A DNA stretch of 64,000 nt from assembly GCA_017255395.1 (NCBI GenBank), contig JAFKDC010000005.1, forward strand, positions 1-64,000, in the 5' to 3' direction. A program made the translations under genes and the position numbers. The stretch comes from Enemella evansiae (GTDB lineage Bacteria; Pseudomonadota; Alphaproteobacteria; Rhodobacterales; Rhodobacteraceae). Positions 51,550 through 61,573 of the stretch are shown here, piece after piece; the first letter of the stretch is position 1, and each line of letters opens with the position of its first letter. The notes below the pieces were generated by a model. It was not told the DNA's origin, did no database searches, and saw only the letters and a program-made list of their open reading frames with translations.

Positions 51550-54362
51550 CACTCTTCGGCCTTCTCGGCTTTACCACGCCCTGGCTTCTGCTGGGGCTTC
51601 TGGCGCTGCCCATCCTCTGGGTGATCCTGCGCGCCGTGCCGCCCGCGCCGATCCGCCGCCTGTTTCCGGGCGTCGTGCTGCTGTTGGGTCTGAAGGACGT
51701 GGAACAGGTCACCGACCGCACGCCGTGGTGGCTGCTGCTGCTGCGCATGCTGGCGGTCGCCGCCGTGATCATCGGCATGGCCGGACCGGTGCTGAACCCC
51801 GACCGGGGCGAGGGCGCCGAGGGCGACGGCCCGCTCTTGGTCGTCATGGATGCAAGCTGGGCCTCTGCCGCCGACTGGCGCGCGCGGATGGTGTCGCTGG
51901 ACGGCCTCTTGGCCGAGGCGGGGCGCGACGGGCGCCCGGTGGCGCTGATGCGCCTGACCAACCCCGAGCCGGTGCAGTTCCTTGCCGCCGACGTGGTCCG
52001 CAGCCGCCTGACCGGCGTGACGCCCGAACCGTGGGAGCCGGGAGAGGACAGCCTGACCCGCGCCACAGAGATGCTGCCCGACGGCCCCTTCGACAGCTAC
52101 TGGATGTCCGACGCCCTTACCCGCGACAGTCGCGCCGATTTCCTTGCCACGCTGGAAGGCCGGGGCACCGTCACCGTCTTCGAGGCGCCGCGTACGCTGT
52201 ACGCTTTGGAACCGGCGCGGGTCGAGGACGGCAACCTGCAATTCACCCTGCGCCGCCTGCGCGCCGAGGGCGCGGCAGAGGTCACGCTGGCCGGGCGCGG
52301 GCGCGACCCGGCGGGCAATCAGGCGGTGCTGGTGCGCCAGCCCGTCAGCTTCGAGGCCGGTGCCCTGACGGCGGAGATGGAGCTTTCGCTGCCCTCCGAA
52401 CTGCGCGCGCGGATCGAACGCTTCGAGATCGAGGGCATCCGCAGCGCCGGGGCCGTGACCTTGCCCGACGACAGCCTGCGCCGCCGCGAGGTCGCGCTGA
52501 TCGCGGGCCGCGAGGACCGCGAGGGGCTGGAGTTGCTCTCGCCGCTGCATTACCTCGAAAAGGCCCTGCAACCCACCGCCGACCTGCTGGACGGCGCGCT
52601 GACCGACATCCTGCCCGCCAATCCCGACGTGATCGTTCTGGCGGACGTGGCGACCCTGTCGGGGGCCGAGGAAGAGGCGGTGCTCGACTGGGTCGAGAAG
52701 GGCGGCATGCTCCTGCGCTTCGCCGGGCCGCGCCTTGCCGCGTCCGACGTCAGCCGCGATGCCGAGGATCCGCTGATGCCCGTGCGCCTGCGCGCCGGGG
52801 GCCGCACCGTGGGCGGCGCCATGTCCTGGGGGGAACCCAAGGCGCTGGCGCCCTTCACCGAGGACAGCCCCTTCTTCGGCCTGCCGGTGCCGGAGGACGT
52901 GACCATCAACAGCCAGGTCATGGCGCAGCCCGACCCGACGCTGGCCGACCGCGTGGTGGCGCAACTGACCGACGGCACGCCGCTGGTCACCCGCAAGGAG
53001 ATCGGGCAGGGGCAGGTTGTCCTGTTCCACGTCACCGCCAATGCCGAGTGGTCGACCCTGCCGCTTTCGGGCCTCTTCGTGCAGATGCTGGAACGGCTGG
53101 CGGTCTCTTCCGCCACCGCCCAGCCCGAGGTCGAGGATATGGAGGGCACCGTCTGGCAGCCGCTCATGGTGCTGGATGCCTTCGGCAACGCCCGCGACGG
53201 CGAGACCCTGCCCGGCGTCGAAGGGCCCGCGCTGGTCGAGGCCGCGCTTGGCCCGGACCTGCGCCCCGGCCTCTATCAGGGCGAAGACCGCAGCCTCGCC
53301 CGCAATGTCGTCACCGCCGACACCGCGCTGGAGCCGATGGTCTGGCCCGACCGCATCACCGTCGAGGGGCTGAGCCAGCCGCGCGAGCGCCCGCTTGCGG
53401 GCCTGCTGCTCGCCATGGCCATCGCGCTGCTGGTGGCGGATGTGGTGGCCTCTCTGGCGCTGTCGGGCCGCTTGCGGGGCGCGGTCTCTGCCTCTGTCCT
53501 GTTGGCGGCGCTGGCGCTGATGCCGCGCGACGGCATGGCGCAGGACGCGACCCCGACCGCCCCCCCGGCGCAGGAAGAGACCGTCGAGGCCGAACCCGAC
53601 ACCGACCTCGAGCGGGCCATTCAGGCGACCTCCGAGGTGGTGCTGGCGCATGTCCTCACCGGCGACGACCGCATCGACGAGGTCGCACATGCGGGCCTTC
53701 AGGGGCTGTCCGACACGCTGTACTTCCGCACCTCGGTCGAGCCGGCGGAGCCCATGGGTGTGGACCTCGAAACCGACGAACTGGCCTTCTACCCGCTGCT
53801 CTACTGGCCCATCACGCCGGACCAGCCGACCCCTTCGGCTGCGGCCTATGCCAAGCTGAACACCTATCTGCGCTCCGGCGGCATGATCCTGTTCGACACC
53901 CGCGACGCCGATGTGGCGGGCTTCGGCAGCGGCACCCCCGAAGGCCGCAAGCTGCAGCAACTCGCCCGCCCGCTGGATATCCCGCCGCTGGAACCCCTGC
54001 CCGCCGACCACGTGCTGACGCGGACCTTCTACCTGTTGCAGGACTTCCCGGGGCGTTGGACGGGCCGCGACGTTTGGGTCGAGGCCGCGCCGCCCGACGC
54101 GGAACTGATCGAGGGCATGCCCTTCCGCGACCTCAACGACAACGTCACGCCCGTGGTGATCGGCGGCAATGACTGGGCCGCCGCATGGGCCATGGACGCC
54201 AGTGGCAACCCGATGGTGCGCCTTGGGTCCGGCTTCGCCGGCGAGCGGCAGCGCGAGATCGCCTACCGCTTTGGCGTGAACCTCGTGATGCACGTCCTGA
54301 CGGGCAACTACAAAAGCGATCAGGTCCATGTGCCTGCATTGCTGGACAGGCTTGGCCAATGA
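51546..54362 (+). CDS. BatA-like N-terminal membrane protein with C-terminal DUF4159
   Basis: The 938-residue protein starts with the aerotolerance-regulator N-terminal pattern (FTTPWLLLGLLALPILWVILR and a second helix LLLLRMLAVAAVIIGMAG). A large extracytoplasmic middle region follows, then a membrane segment (about 620-665) and a DUF4159 domain in the last 230 residues (LYFRTSVEPAEPMGVDLETDELAFYPLLYWP; MILFDTRDAD). The final VNLVMHVLTGNYKSDQVHVPALLDRL is characteristic. Function is unknown beyond its link to MoxR systems. Its ATG overlaps the DUF58 stop (ATGA). Confidence 0.87.
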   Translation: MTLFGLLGFTTPWLLLGLLALPILWVILRAVPPAPIRRLFPGVVLLLGLKDVEQVTDRTPWWLLLLRMLAVAAVIIGMAGPVLNPDRGEGAEGDGPLLVVMDASWASAADWRARMVSLDGLLAEAGRDGRPVALMRLTNPEPVQFLAADVVRSRLTGVTPEPWEPGEDSLTRATEMLPDGPFDSYWMSDALTRDSRADFLATLEGRGTVTVFEAPRTLYALEPARVEDGNLQFTLRRLRAEGAAEVTLAGRGRDPAGNQAVLVRQPVSFEAGALTAEMELSLPSELRARIERFEIEGIRSAGAVTLPDDSLRRREVALIAGREDREGLELLSPLHYLEKALQPTADLLDGALTDILPANPDVIVLADVATLSGAEEEAVLDWVEKGGMLLRFAGPRLAASDVSRDAEDPLMPVRLRAGGRTVGGAMSWGEPKALAPFTEDSPFFGLPVPEDVTINSQVMAQPDPTLADRVVAQLTDGTPLVTRKEIGQGQVVLFHVTANAEWSTLPLSGLFVQMLERLAVSSATAQPEVEDMEGTVWQPLMVLDAFGNARDGETLPGVEGPALVEAALGPDLRPGLYQGEDRSLARNVVTADTALEPMVWPDRITVEGLSQPRERPLAGLLLAMAIALLVADVVASLALSGRLRGAVSASVLLAALALMPRDGMAQDATPTAPPAQEETVEAEPDTDLERAIQATSEVVLAHVLTGDDRIDEVAHAGLQGLSDTLYFRTSVEPAEPMGVDLETDELAFYPLLYWPITPDQPTPSAAAYAKLNTYLRSGGMILFDTRDADVAGFGSGTPEGRKLQQLARPLDIPPLEPLPADHVLTRTFYLLQDFPGRWTGRDVWVEAAPPDAELIEGMPFRDLNDNVTPVVIGGNDWAAAWAMDASGNPMVRLGSGFAGERQREIAYRFGVNLVMHVLTGNYKSDQVHVPALLDRLGQ

Positions 54363-56398
54363 CCGGATCCTTCGTTTTCGACCCGCTTCTGCCCTGGGCG
54401 GTGATCGCCGTGCTGGGCGCGCTGGCCCTTGGCGGCGCCGCACTGGCGCTGTGGCGCGGGCTGTCGGGCTGGGCCTTCCGCGCACTGGCGGCGCTGGTGC
54501 TGGTGGGCGCGCTGGCGCAGCCCTCCTACCAGGTCGAGGACCGTGCGCCGCTGACCAACATCGTGCTGATGCTGGTGGACGAGACCGCCTCGCAGAACCT
54601 CGCCGAACGCGCGGGCGTCACCGCCGAGGCCGCCGACCGGATGGAGGCCTCGCTTCTTGCGCGCGACAATACAGAGGTGCGGCGCATCCCCGTCCCCGAT
54701 GGCGAGGGCGACGCGGGCACCCAGTTGATGACCGCCCTGTCAGAGGCCATCGCAGAGGAACCGCGCGGACGCATCTCGGGCATTGTCCTGCTGTCGGACG
54801 GGCGCCTGCACGATCTCGAACGCGCGCCCGACCTGCCCGCGCCGCTGCACCTTCTGATGACCGGGCAGGAGGACGACTGGGACCGCCGCCTGATCGTGCG
54901 CAACGCCCCCGCCTTCGCCATTCTCGGCGAAGAGGTCGAGCTGACCCTGCGCATCGACGACGACGGCGCGGCGCCGGGGGATGCCCTGACCGACATCGAA
55001 ATCTCGGTCGACGGGTCCGAACCGGAAACCTACCGGGTGCCGGTGGGCGAGGACCTCTCGCTGCCAATCACGCTGCCCCATGGCGGCATGAACGTCATCC
55101 AGTTCACCGTCCCCGAGGCCGAGGGCGAGCTGACCGACCGCAACAACACCGCGCTGGTGCAGATCAACGGGGTGCGCGACCGGCTGCGCGTGCTGCTGGT
55201 TTCCGGCGAGCCGCACGCGGGCGGGCGGACCTGGCGCAACCTGCTGAAGTCGGACAGCAGCGTCGACCTCGTGCATTTCACCATCCTGCGCCCGCCGGAA
55301 AAGCAGGACGGCGTGCCGGTCAATGAGCTTTCGCTGATCGCCTTCCCGACGCGCGAGTTGTTCCTCGAAAAGATCGACGACTTCGACCTGATCATCTTCG
55401 ACCGCTACAAGCGGCGTGGCATCCTGCCCTCCATCTACCTCGACAACGTGCGCAACTACGTCGAGAACGGCGGCGCGGTGCTGGTCGCCGCCGGGCCGGA
55501 CTTTGCCTCTGCCGACTCGATCTACCGCTCTCCGCTGGCCGAGATCCTGCCCGCCGAGCCCACCGCCCGCGTGCTGGACGAGGGCTATCGCCCGGTCGTG
55601 ACCGACCTTGGCGCGCGCCACCCGGTCACGGCGGGCCTGTCGGGCTCCGAGACATGGGGGCGCTGGTTGCGACAGGTCGAGGTCACGCCGACCGAGGGCG
55701 ACGTGGTGATGTCGGGGATCTCCGACCAGCCGCTGTTGATCCTCGACCGGGTGGGCGCGGGGCGCGTGGCGCTTCTGGCCTCGGATCAGGCCTGGCTGTG
55801 GAACCGGGGCTTCGAGGGCGGCGGCCCGCAGCTGGAACTGCTGCGGCGGCTGGCGCACTGGATGATGAAGGAACCCGAGCTTGAGGAAGAGGCGCTTTGG
55901 GCCGAAGCCACCGGCCAGACCATGCGCATCATCCGCCGCTCGCTGGACGAGGATGTGGACAGCGTCACCGTCATAGGCCCGGACGGGCAGGAAACGGTGA
56001 TCCCGCTGACCGAGGAAACCCCGGGCCGCTTCGAGGCGGTCTTCGAGGGGCCGGACATCGGCCTTTACAGGCTGGAAGAGGGCGACCTGTCTGCTGTCAT
56101 CGGGCTTGGCCCCGCCGCCCCGCGCGAGTTCGTGCAGACCATCGCCAGCGGCGCCGCCCTGACCCCGCTGATCGACAGCACGCGCGGCGGCGTGCTGCGG
56201 CTGGAAGAAGGCCTGCCCTCTGTGCGCGAGGTCCGCGCGGGCCGTCCGGCGGCGGGGCGCGGCTGGATCGGGATCACCCCGCGTGAGGCCTATGAAACGC
56301 TGGATGTCCGCCAGACGCCGCTGCTGCCCGCCTGGCTGGTGCTGCTTCTGGGCTCTGGCCTGATCGTCGCGGCCTGGCTGCGCGAGGGACGCAGCTGA
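54359..56398 (+). CDS. membrane protein with glutamine-amidotransferase-like domain
   Basis: The 679-residue protein has two N-terminal helices (about residues 10-60), a VWA-like region without a complete metal site (VLMLVDETASQN), a beta-rich region, a class-I glutamine-amidotransferase-like fold (RLRVLLVSGEPHAGGRTWRNLL; VRNYVENGGAVLVAAGP) and a C-terminal helix. No catalytic cysteine of true amidotransferases is evident, so it is probably structural. The ATG overlaps the previous stop. It is the last gene of the four-gene MoxR cassette. Confidence 0.85.
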   Translation: MTGSFVFDPLLPWAVIAVLGALALGGAALALWRGLSGWAFRALAALVLVGALAQPSYQVEDRAPLTNIVLMLVDETASQNLAERAGVTAEAADRMEASLLARDNTEVRRIPVPDGEGDAGTQLMTALSEAIAEEPRGRISGIVLLSDGRLHDLERAPDLPAPLHLLMTGQEDDWDRRLIVRNAPAFAILGEEVELTLRIDDDGAAPGDALTDIEISVDGSEPETYRVPVGEDLSLPITLPHGGMNVIQFTVPEAEGELTDRNNTALVQINGVRDRLRVLLVSGEPHAGGRTWRNLLKSDSSVDLVHFTILRPPEKQDGVPVNELSLIAFPTRELFLEKIDDFDLIIFDRYKRRGILPSIYLDNVRNYVENGGAVLVAAGPDFASADSIYRSPLAEILPAEPTARVLDEGYRPVVTDLGARHPVTAGLSGSETWGRWLRQVEVTPTEGDVVMSGISDQPLLILDRVGAGRVALLASDQAWLWNRGFEGGGPQLELLRRLAHWMMKEPELEEEALWAEATGQTMRIIRRSLDEDVDSVTVIGPDGQETVIPLTEETPGRFEAVFEGPDIGLYRLEEGDLSAVIGLGPAAPREFVQTIASGAALTPLIDSTRGGVLRLEEGLPSVREVRAGRPAAGRGWIGITPREAYETLDVRQTPLLPAWLVLLLGSGLIVAAWLREGRS

Positions 56399-56440
56399 GG
56401 CCGGGCGCCTCTGACCGGGATCGGACGCCCGCCTGCGTGG

Positions 56441-57370
56441 TCAGTTGGTCGCGACGGTGGCGATCACGGCGCTGACCGTCAGGATGCTGAAGGCCGTCGA
56501 GATCAGGATAGAGGCCGACACCCGCTGCGGTGCCACGCCGTAGTGCTGCGCAAGGATGAAGACATTGCCCGCGACGGGCAGCGCGGCGGCCGAGACCGCG
56601 ACAGAGGCGCGGTAGGCGTCGACCGGGAAGAAGAGGTAGACCCCCGCCGCGACGAAGGCCGGGTGCAGGATCAGCTTGGCAAAGGACAGCCAGGCCGCGA
56701 TCTCCAGCCGTTCCGCCGATTTCGTCGCCAGCGAGGCGCCGATGGCGAAAAGCGCGCCGGGCGTCGCCGCATTGCCAAGCGTTTCGAGGAAGGCATTGGC
56801 GACCTCGGGCACCGGCAGGCCGGAGGCCGAGATGCCAAGGCCGAAGGCGATGGCCACGATCATCGGATTGGCCAGAAGGCCCAGCCCCACGGTGCGCAGC
56901 AGGCGCAGCCCGACCTGACCGCCCCGGGCGCCGACCACGATGATGGTCAGCAGGGACGAGAACACCACGAGGTCAATCGACAGGATCAGGATGATCGGTC
57001 CGATGGCCTCTTGCCCCAGCAGCAGGGCAAGCATCGGCACCCCGAGGAAGCCGGTGTTCCCGATGGCCGCGCATTGCGCCTCGATCGCGGCGGTCGGGGC
57101 GTCGGTGCGGCGCAGGAAGGCCACCGCCATGGCGATGCCATAGGTCACGGCGGTGCCCCAGAGATAACCGGCGGCAAGCCGTGGCTCGAAGATGTCGGAG
57201 AACGACAGGTTGGCCGAAAAGCGCAGCAGCATGGCCGACAGCGCGAAGTAGAAGACGAACTTCGTCAGGTGCGCCGTTGCCTCGGGCGGGAAGAAGCGGG
57301 ACTTCGCGGCGCCGTAGCCGACCCCGATCAGGGCAAAGAACGGCAGGGTCTTGAGGAAGACGTCGAGCAT
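56441..57370 (-). CDS. AEC-family transporter
   Basis: The 309-residue inner-membrane protein has about ten predicted helices and the auxin-efflux-carrier fold: LPFFALIGVGYGAAKSRFF at the N terminus, AIGNTGFLGVPMLALLLGQEA in the middle, and ALPVAGNVFILAQHYGVAPQR near the end. Bacterial members carry small organic acids such as malonate or malate; the substrate here cannot be predicted. The start at 57370 lacks a good ribosome-binding site but fits the family N terminus. Confidence 0.9.
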   Translation of the reverse strand: MLDVFLKTLPFFALIGVGYGAAKSRFFPPEATAHLTKFVFYFALSAMLLRFSANLSFSDIFEPRLAAGYLWGTAVTYGIAMAVAFLRRTDAPTAAIEAQCAAIGNTGFLGVPMLALLLGQEAIGPIILILSIDLVVFSSLLTIIVVGARGGQVGLRLLRTVGLGLLANPMIVAIAFGLGISASGLPVPEVANAFLETLGNAATPGALFAIGASLATKSAERLEIAAWLSFAKLILHPAFVAAGVYLFFPVDAYRASVAVSAAALPVAGNVFILAQHYGVAPQRVSASILISTAFSILTVSAVIATVATN

Positions 57371-57400
57371 GCGATGTGCTTAGCACGGGGCCTTACCGCG

Positions 57401-57931
57401 TCAAGACACCCGGCGTGATGCAGCGCCCACTGTGGCGGGTTCGGCGACACAGGCGTCTTCTGCGCCGAGATACCGGACACCGGCCAGCACGTAGAGCGGC
57501 GCGCGGGCGGCTCCCTCGTCGGGGCGCAGCGGCAGCAGGACTTCGACCGATTCGGAGATCCCGGCAGCGGGGCCGTCGTAGGGCAGCCGGGCCAGCAGCG
57601 GGCCGTGACCCATGGCCAGGGCCTCGTAGGCCGCCCAGACCCCGGAACCGGGCCCCTTGCCCGGCAGGGTCGACAGGCGCTGGCCGACCATCGGTTGCGC
57701 GATCCGGTCACGAACCGACTTCCCCAGAAAGACCGGCTCGAAGTCGACCGCGCCTGTCGCGGCGTCGCGATGGATCTCTGTCAGAACGATGACGTCCAGA
57801 TCGCTGGTCAGTTCCGCGAGGTCGATATTCCTCAGCCGGACCCCGTCGCCGCAGTCCGAGGCCTGCCACATCAGAAAGACCCGGCGCAGGGCGCCGGGCA
57901 ATTCCGCGAGTGTGAAGTCTTTTTTATGCAT
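57401..57931 (-). CDS. hypothetical protein resembling PAS_5 (DUF) family
   Basis: The 176-residue soluble protein begins MHKKDFTLAELPGALRRVFLMW. The middle (DLDVIVLTEIHRDAATGAVDFEPVFLGKSVRDRIAQPMVGQ) and the late SESVEVLLPLRPDEG resemble the alphaproteobacterial PAS_5 domain, a one-domain sensor fold with unknown output. No partner kinase is nearby. The ATG at 57931 is used; a TTG six codons upstream is possible. It lies 31 bases upstream of the AEC transporter in the same direction. Confidence 0.6.
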   Translation of the reverse strand: MHKKDFTLAELPGALRRVFLMWQASDCGDGVRLRNIDLAELTSDLDVIVLTEIHRDAATGAVDFEPVFLGKSVRDRIAQPMVGQRLSTLPGKGPGSGVWAAYEALAMGHGPLLARLPYDGPAAGISESVEVLLPLRPDEGAARAPLYVLAGVRYLGAEDACVAEPATVGAASRRVS

Positions 57932-58112
57932 ACTGGCCGCCGACCCCAATTCCGGAAGCCCACCTGTGAAAACAATGCGAAACCGTCAGGGCCTTGCCAA
58001 GCGTCCCGTACCACGTCGGCGGATGTGCGCTGAACCCGGTCCTCCGGGCGGCGGTTGACAGGGGTGGCCCGGGCAGAAAGTCTTTGGTGCAGGCAGAAGG
58101 AGCACGACGACG

Positions 58113-58205
58113 ATGCACAGGACCGGCGACCGGGGTTCACCGATCATCAGCGCGCCGTTGCACGGCCGCACCCCCGATCATGCGGGCGCCCGCCTTGCGC
58201 TATAG
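58113..58205 (+). CDS. 30-residue possible leader ORF before the CPBP gene
   Basis: An ATG at 58113 with GAAGGAG about ten bases upstream opens a 30-codon frame (MHRTGDRGSPIISAPLHGRT...), ending at a TAG that lies 23 bases inside the CPBP gene. The CPBP start itself has no ribosome-binding site. The short frame may therefore couple translation of the protease. It has no family features and may be chance. Confidence 0.3.
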   Translation: MHRTGDRGSPIISAPLHGRTPDHAGARLAL

Positions 58206-59085
58206 CCGTTTCGCCCTGCTGACAGAGCCCGCACGGCCCTCGGCGGCCCTGTGGCGGCTGGCGCTGGGGCTGGTGGTTGTTCTCGCCGTGACGCTGGGGC
58301 TGTCGCGCGGCGTGGTGGCGCTGATCGAGGGGCTTGCGCCGCCGCGCGCGGCGGCGGCCTTTCTGGACGCGCTGACCCATGCGGAGGATCCGCTGGGCAT
58401 GCTGGCCCTGTTGGGGCTGACCGGCGCACTGGGGCTGGCGACGCTGGTGGTGGCAGAGACCATGCACTGGCGCGGACTGCAAAGCCTGCTGGGGCCGTGG
58501 CCGCTGTTCCGGGCGCAGGCCCTGCGCGTGGCGTTGGCGCTGGTGGCGCTGAATGCCGCCGTGGCGCTGCTGCCGCCCTGGCCCCTGCGCGCCGCCAGCG
58601 CGCCGGGGCTGGACCCCGGTCTCTGGCTGGCGCTGCTGCCGCTGACCCTGCTGGCGCTGCTGGTGCAGACCGGCTCGGAAGAGCTGTTCTTTCGCGGTTA
58701 CCTGCAATCGCAACTGGGCGCCCGGCTGAGGTCGCCTGTGGTCTGGCTGGTCGTCCCCTCGGCGCTCTTTGCGCTGGGGCATTACGCGCCGGGGCACTAC
58801 GGCGGAAATGCCGCGACGATCGCGCTGTGGTCCTTTGCCTTCGGGCTTGCCGCCGCCGATCTGACCGCGCGGGCCGGGTCTCTGGGCCCGGCGATTGCCC
58901 TGCACATGGTCAACAACACCATGGCCGTGGCGGTCGTGGCGCTGTCGGGCGACATGTCGGGGCTGGCGCTTCGGCTGTACCCCTTCAACGTCGGGGACGA
59001 GACGGCGCTGGCGGCGCTTCTGCCTGCCGATCTTGCCCTGATCGGCCTCAGCTGGCTGGCCGCGCGCCTCGCGCTGCGGCGCTGA
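58180..59085 (+). CDS. CPBP-family intramembrane protease
   Basis: The 301-residue protein has about eight predicted helices. The catalytic motif GSEELFFRG (the EExxxR of CAAX-like proteases), a later FALGHYAPG histidine and AIALHMVNNT are present. Such glutamic proteases cleave within membranes; substrates in free-living bacteria are mostly unknown. The ATG at 58180 was chosen because it precedes the first helix; it lacks a visible ribosome-binding site, and a short upstream frame may supply it. Confidence 0.85.
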   Translation: MRAPALRYSRFALLTEPARPSAALWRLALGLVVVLAVTLGLSRGVVALIEGLAPPRAAAAFLDALTHAEDPLGMLALLGLTGALGLATLVVAETMHWRGLQSLLGPWPLFRAQALRVALALVALNAAVALLPPWPLRAASAPGLDPGLWLALLPLTLLALLVQTGSEELFFRGYLQSQLGARLRSPVVWLVVPSALFALGHYAPGHYGGNAATIALWSFAFGLAAADLTARAGSLGPAIALHMVNNTMAVAVVALSGDMSGLALRLYPFNVGDETALAALLPADLALIGLSWLAARLALRR

Positions 59086-59302
59086 CGGGCGCGCCCGGCA
59101 CGGGGCGGGCCGCTGGCGCAGGGTGGGCCGGGATCGGGCGGCGCCACGCCGGGGCAGCTGGCCCGGGGCGCGGCGAAGAAACCGGCATCGGCGGCCCCGC
59201 GCGCCCGGCCCCCCGAAGAAGAACGCGGCCCGATGGGCGGGCAAGATTGCAATTCGACGCAGCCCGGCATAAGTCACGCCCCAGAGCGAAGCCGAGGCTG
59301 TC

Positions 59303-60244
59303 ATGAACTGGATTACCAACTACGTCCGACCGCGGATCAACTCGATCTTCTCGCGCCGCGAGGTGCCCGAGAACCTGTGGTCCAAGTGCGACGGCTGCGG
59401 CACCATGCTGTTCCACCGCGAGATCAGCGACAATCTGAACGTCTGCACCAATTGCGGGCATCACATGCACATCACGCCGCGCGACCGCTTCTTCGCGCTG
59501 TTCGACGGCGGTGTCTTCTCCGAGGTCGCGGTGCCCGAGCCGGTCGCCGACCCGCTGCATTTCCGCGACCAGAAGCGCTATCCCGACCGCATGAAGGCCG
59601 CCCAGAAGGCGACCGGCGAGCGAGAGGCGATGCTTGTCGCCACCGGCGAGATCGGGCGCACGCCCGTGGTCTGCGCCGCGCAGGATTTCAGCTTCATGGC
59701 CGGGTCCATGGGCATGTACGTGGGCAATGCCATCGTCGCCGCCGCCGAAGAGGCGGTGCGGCTGGGGCGCCCGCTGATCCTGTTTTCCGCCGCCGGGGGC
59801 GCGCGCATGCAAGAGGGCATTCTCAGCCTGATGCAGATGCCGCGCTCGACCGTGGCGGTGCAGATGCTCAAGGAACGGGGCCTGCCCTATATCGTCGTGC
59901 TGACCCATCCGACGACCGGCGGGGTCACCGCCTCTTACGCGATGCTGGGCGACATCCAGATTTCCGAACCCAATGCGCTGATCTGCTTTGCCGGACCGCG
60001 CGTGATCGAACAGACGATCCGCGAGAAGCTGCCCGAGGGCTTCCAGCGCGCGGAGTACCTGCTGGAACACGGCATGCTCGACCGGGTCACCGACCGCCGC
60101 AAGATGCGCGAAGAGCTGATCGTCATGTGCCGGATGCTGATGAAGATGGCGCCTCCGACATGGGGCGACCTGCCGCCGCCGGGACCGGAGGACGAGGCCG
60201 CCGCGTCGCCCGCCGCCCCTGCCACGGATGCGAAGCAGGGCTAG
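59303..60244 (+). CDS. accD: acetyl-CoA carboxylase carboxyltransferase beta subunit
   Basis: The 313-residue subunit carries the N-terminal zinc ribbon (Cys29, 32, 48, 51: CDGCGTMLFH and CTNCGHHM). The transferase core (AAGGARMQEGILSLMQM, THPTTGGVTASYAMLGDI, GFAGPR-like CFAGPRVIEQT) follows. It moves carbon dioxide from carboxybiotin to acetyl-CoA, the first step of fatty-acid synthesis. A short alanine/proline tail extends the C terminus. GAGG precedes the ATG. folC follows, a common pair. Confidence 0.97.
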   Translation: MNWITNYVRPRINSIFSRREVPENLWSKCDGCGTMLFHREISDNLNVCTNCGHHMHITPRDRFFALFDGGVFSEVAVPEPVADPLHFRDQKRYPDRMKAAQKATGEREAMLVATGEIGRTPVVCAAQDFSFMAGSMGMYVGNAIVAAAEEAVRLGRPLILFSAAGGARMQEGILSLMQMPRSTVAVQMLKERGLPYIVVLTHPTTGGVTASYAMLGDIQISEPNALICFAGPRVIEQTIREKLPEGFQRAEYLLEHGMLDRVTDRRKMREELIVMCRMLMKMAPPTWGDLPPPGPEDEAAASPAAPATDAKQG

Positions 60245-60295
60245 GCCGATGCCGCCCCGCGTTGTCGTTTCATCCATTTTTCCCGGGGTACGCCC

Positions 60296-61573
60296 ATGAC
60301 GCCGAATGCGAAGTCCGATGTCATCCTGCAACGGATGATGGACCTTCATCCCAAGATCATCGACCTCGTGCTGGACCGGGTCTGGCGCCTGCTGGAGGCG
60401 CTGGATCATCCCGAACGGCGCCTGCCGCCGGTGATCCATCTGGCCGGAACCAACGGCAAGGGCTCGACTCAGGCGATGATCCGCGCCGGCCTGGAAGGCG
60501 CGGGCAAGCGCGTGCACGCCTATACCTCGCCGCACCTCGCCCGGTTCCATGAACGCATCCGGCTGGCCGGTCAGCTGATCACCGAGGATGACCTGAGCGC
60601 CGTGCTCGACGAATGCTACGAGGCGAACGGCAGCACGCCGATCACCTATTTCGAGATCACCACCTGCGCGGCGCTTCTGGCCATGGCGCGGACCCAGGCG
60701 GACTTTACCCTGCTGGAAACCGGCCTTGGCGGGCGGCTGGACGCGACCAATGTCGTCGACCGTCCCGCGATGACGGTCATCACGCCCGTCTCCATGGACC
60801 ACGAGGCCTTTCTGGGCGACACGCTGACCAAGATCGCGACCGAGAAGGCGGGCATCCTGAAGCGTGGCGTGCCCTGCGTCGTCGGCCCGCAGCCGGATCC
60901 GGCGATGGAGGCGATCGAGGCGCGCGCCGCCCAGCTTGGCGCACCGCTTCTGGCGCATGGCCAGCACTGGCACGTCTGGGAAGAGAATGGCCGCCTTGTC
61001 TATCAGGACGAGACCGGCCTGCTGGATCTGCCGCTGCCCGCCCTGCGGGGGGCGCATCAGGTGCAGAACGCGGGGGCCGCGCTGGCGGTTCTGCGTCATC
61101 TGGGCATGGGCGAGGATGCCTTCGAGGCCGCCATGACCCGCGTCGACTGGCCCGCCCGGATGCAGCGCCTGCTGGCCGGGCCGCTGGTGGGGCTGGCACC
61201 GCGGGCCGAGCTTTGGCTGGACGGCGGACACAACCCCGCCGCGGGCGAGGCGCTGGCCGCGCTGCTGGCGCAGATGCCGGAGCGCCCGACGCACCTGATC
61301 TGCGGCATGCTCAACACCAAGGACGCGCGCGGCTTCCTGCGGCCCCTTGCCGGTCAGGCGACCTCTCTGACCGGGGTTTCGATCCCCGGAGAGACCAACA
61401 CCCTGTCCGGCGAAGAGACGGCGAAGCTGGCGGCGGATTGCGGCCACCGTGCCCGGACCGCGCCCTCGGTGGCGGCGGCCCTGACCGCCATCACCGACGC
61501 GACGCCCGAGGCGCGGGTGCTGATTTGCGGCTCGCTCTACCTTGCCGGATACGTCCTGCGCGAAGTGCTCTAG
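60296..61573 (+). CDS. folC: bifunctional folylpolyglutamate synthase/dihydrofolate synthase
   Basis: The 425-residue Mur-ligase-like enzyme adds glutamate to folates and makes dihydrofolate. The nucleotide loop is HLAGTNGKGSTQAM, with TSPHLARFHERIRL as folate-binding segment and ETGLGGRLDATNVV in the central block. The second domain begins near MQRLLAGPL and includes LDGGHNPAAG. The ribosome-binding site is weak, and translation may be linked to accD 51 bases before. The length is normal. Confidence 0.97.
   Translation: MTPNAKSDVILQRMMDLHPKIIDLVLDRVWRLLEALDHPERRLPPVIHLAGTNGKGSTQAMIRAGLEGAGKRVHAYTSPHLARFHERIRLAGQLITEDDLSAVLDECYEANGSTPITYFEITTCAALLAMARTQADFTLLETGLGGRLDATNVVDRPAMTVITPVSMDHEAFLGDTLTKIATEKAGILKRGVPCVVGPQPDPAMEAIEARAAQLGAPLLAHGQHWHVWEENGRLVYQDETGLLDLPLPALRGAHQVQNAGAALAVLRHLGMGEDAFEAAMTRVDWPARMQRLLAGPLVGLAPRAELWLDGGHNPAAGEALAALLAQMPERPTHLICGMLNTKDARGFLRPLAGQATSLTGVSIPGETNTLSGEETAKLAADCGHRARTAPSVAAALTAITDATPEARVLICGSLYLAGYVLREVL

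Noticed and set aside
51480-54485. A 1001-codon minus-strand frame across the MoxR cassette
   Set aside because: It is antisense to the BatA/DUF4159 gene and has low-complexity Arg/His/Gln-rich composition typical of shadow frames.
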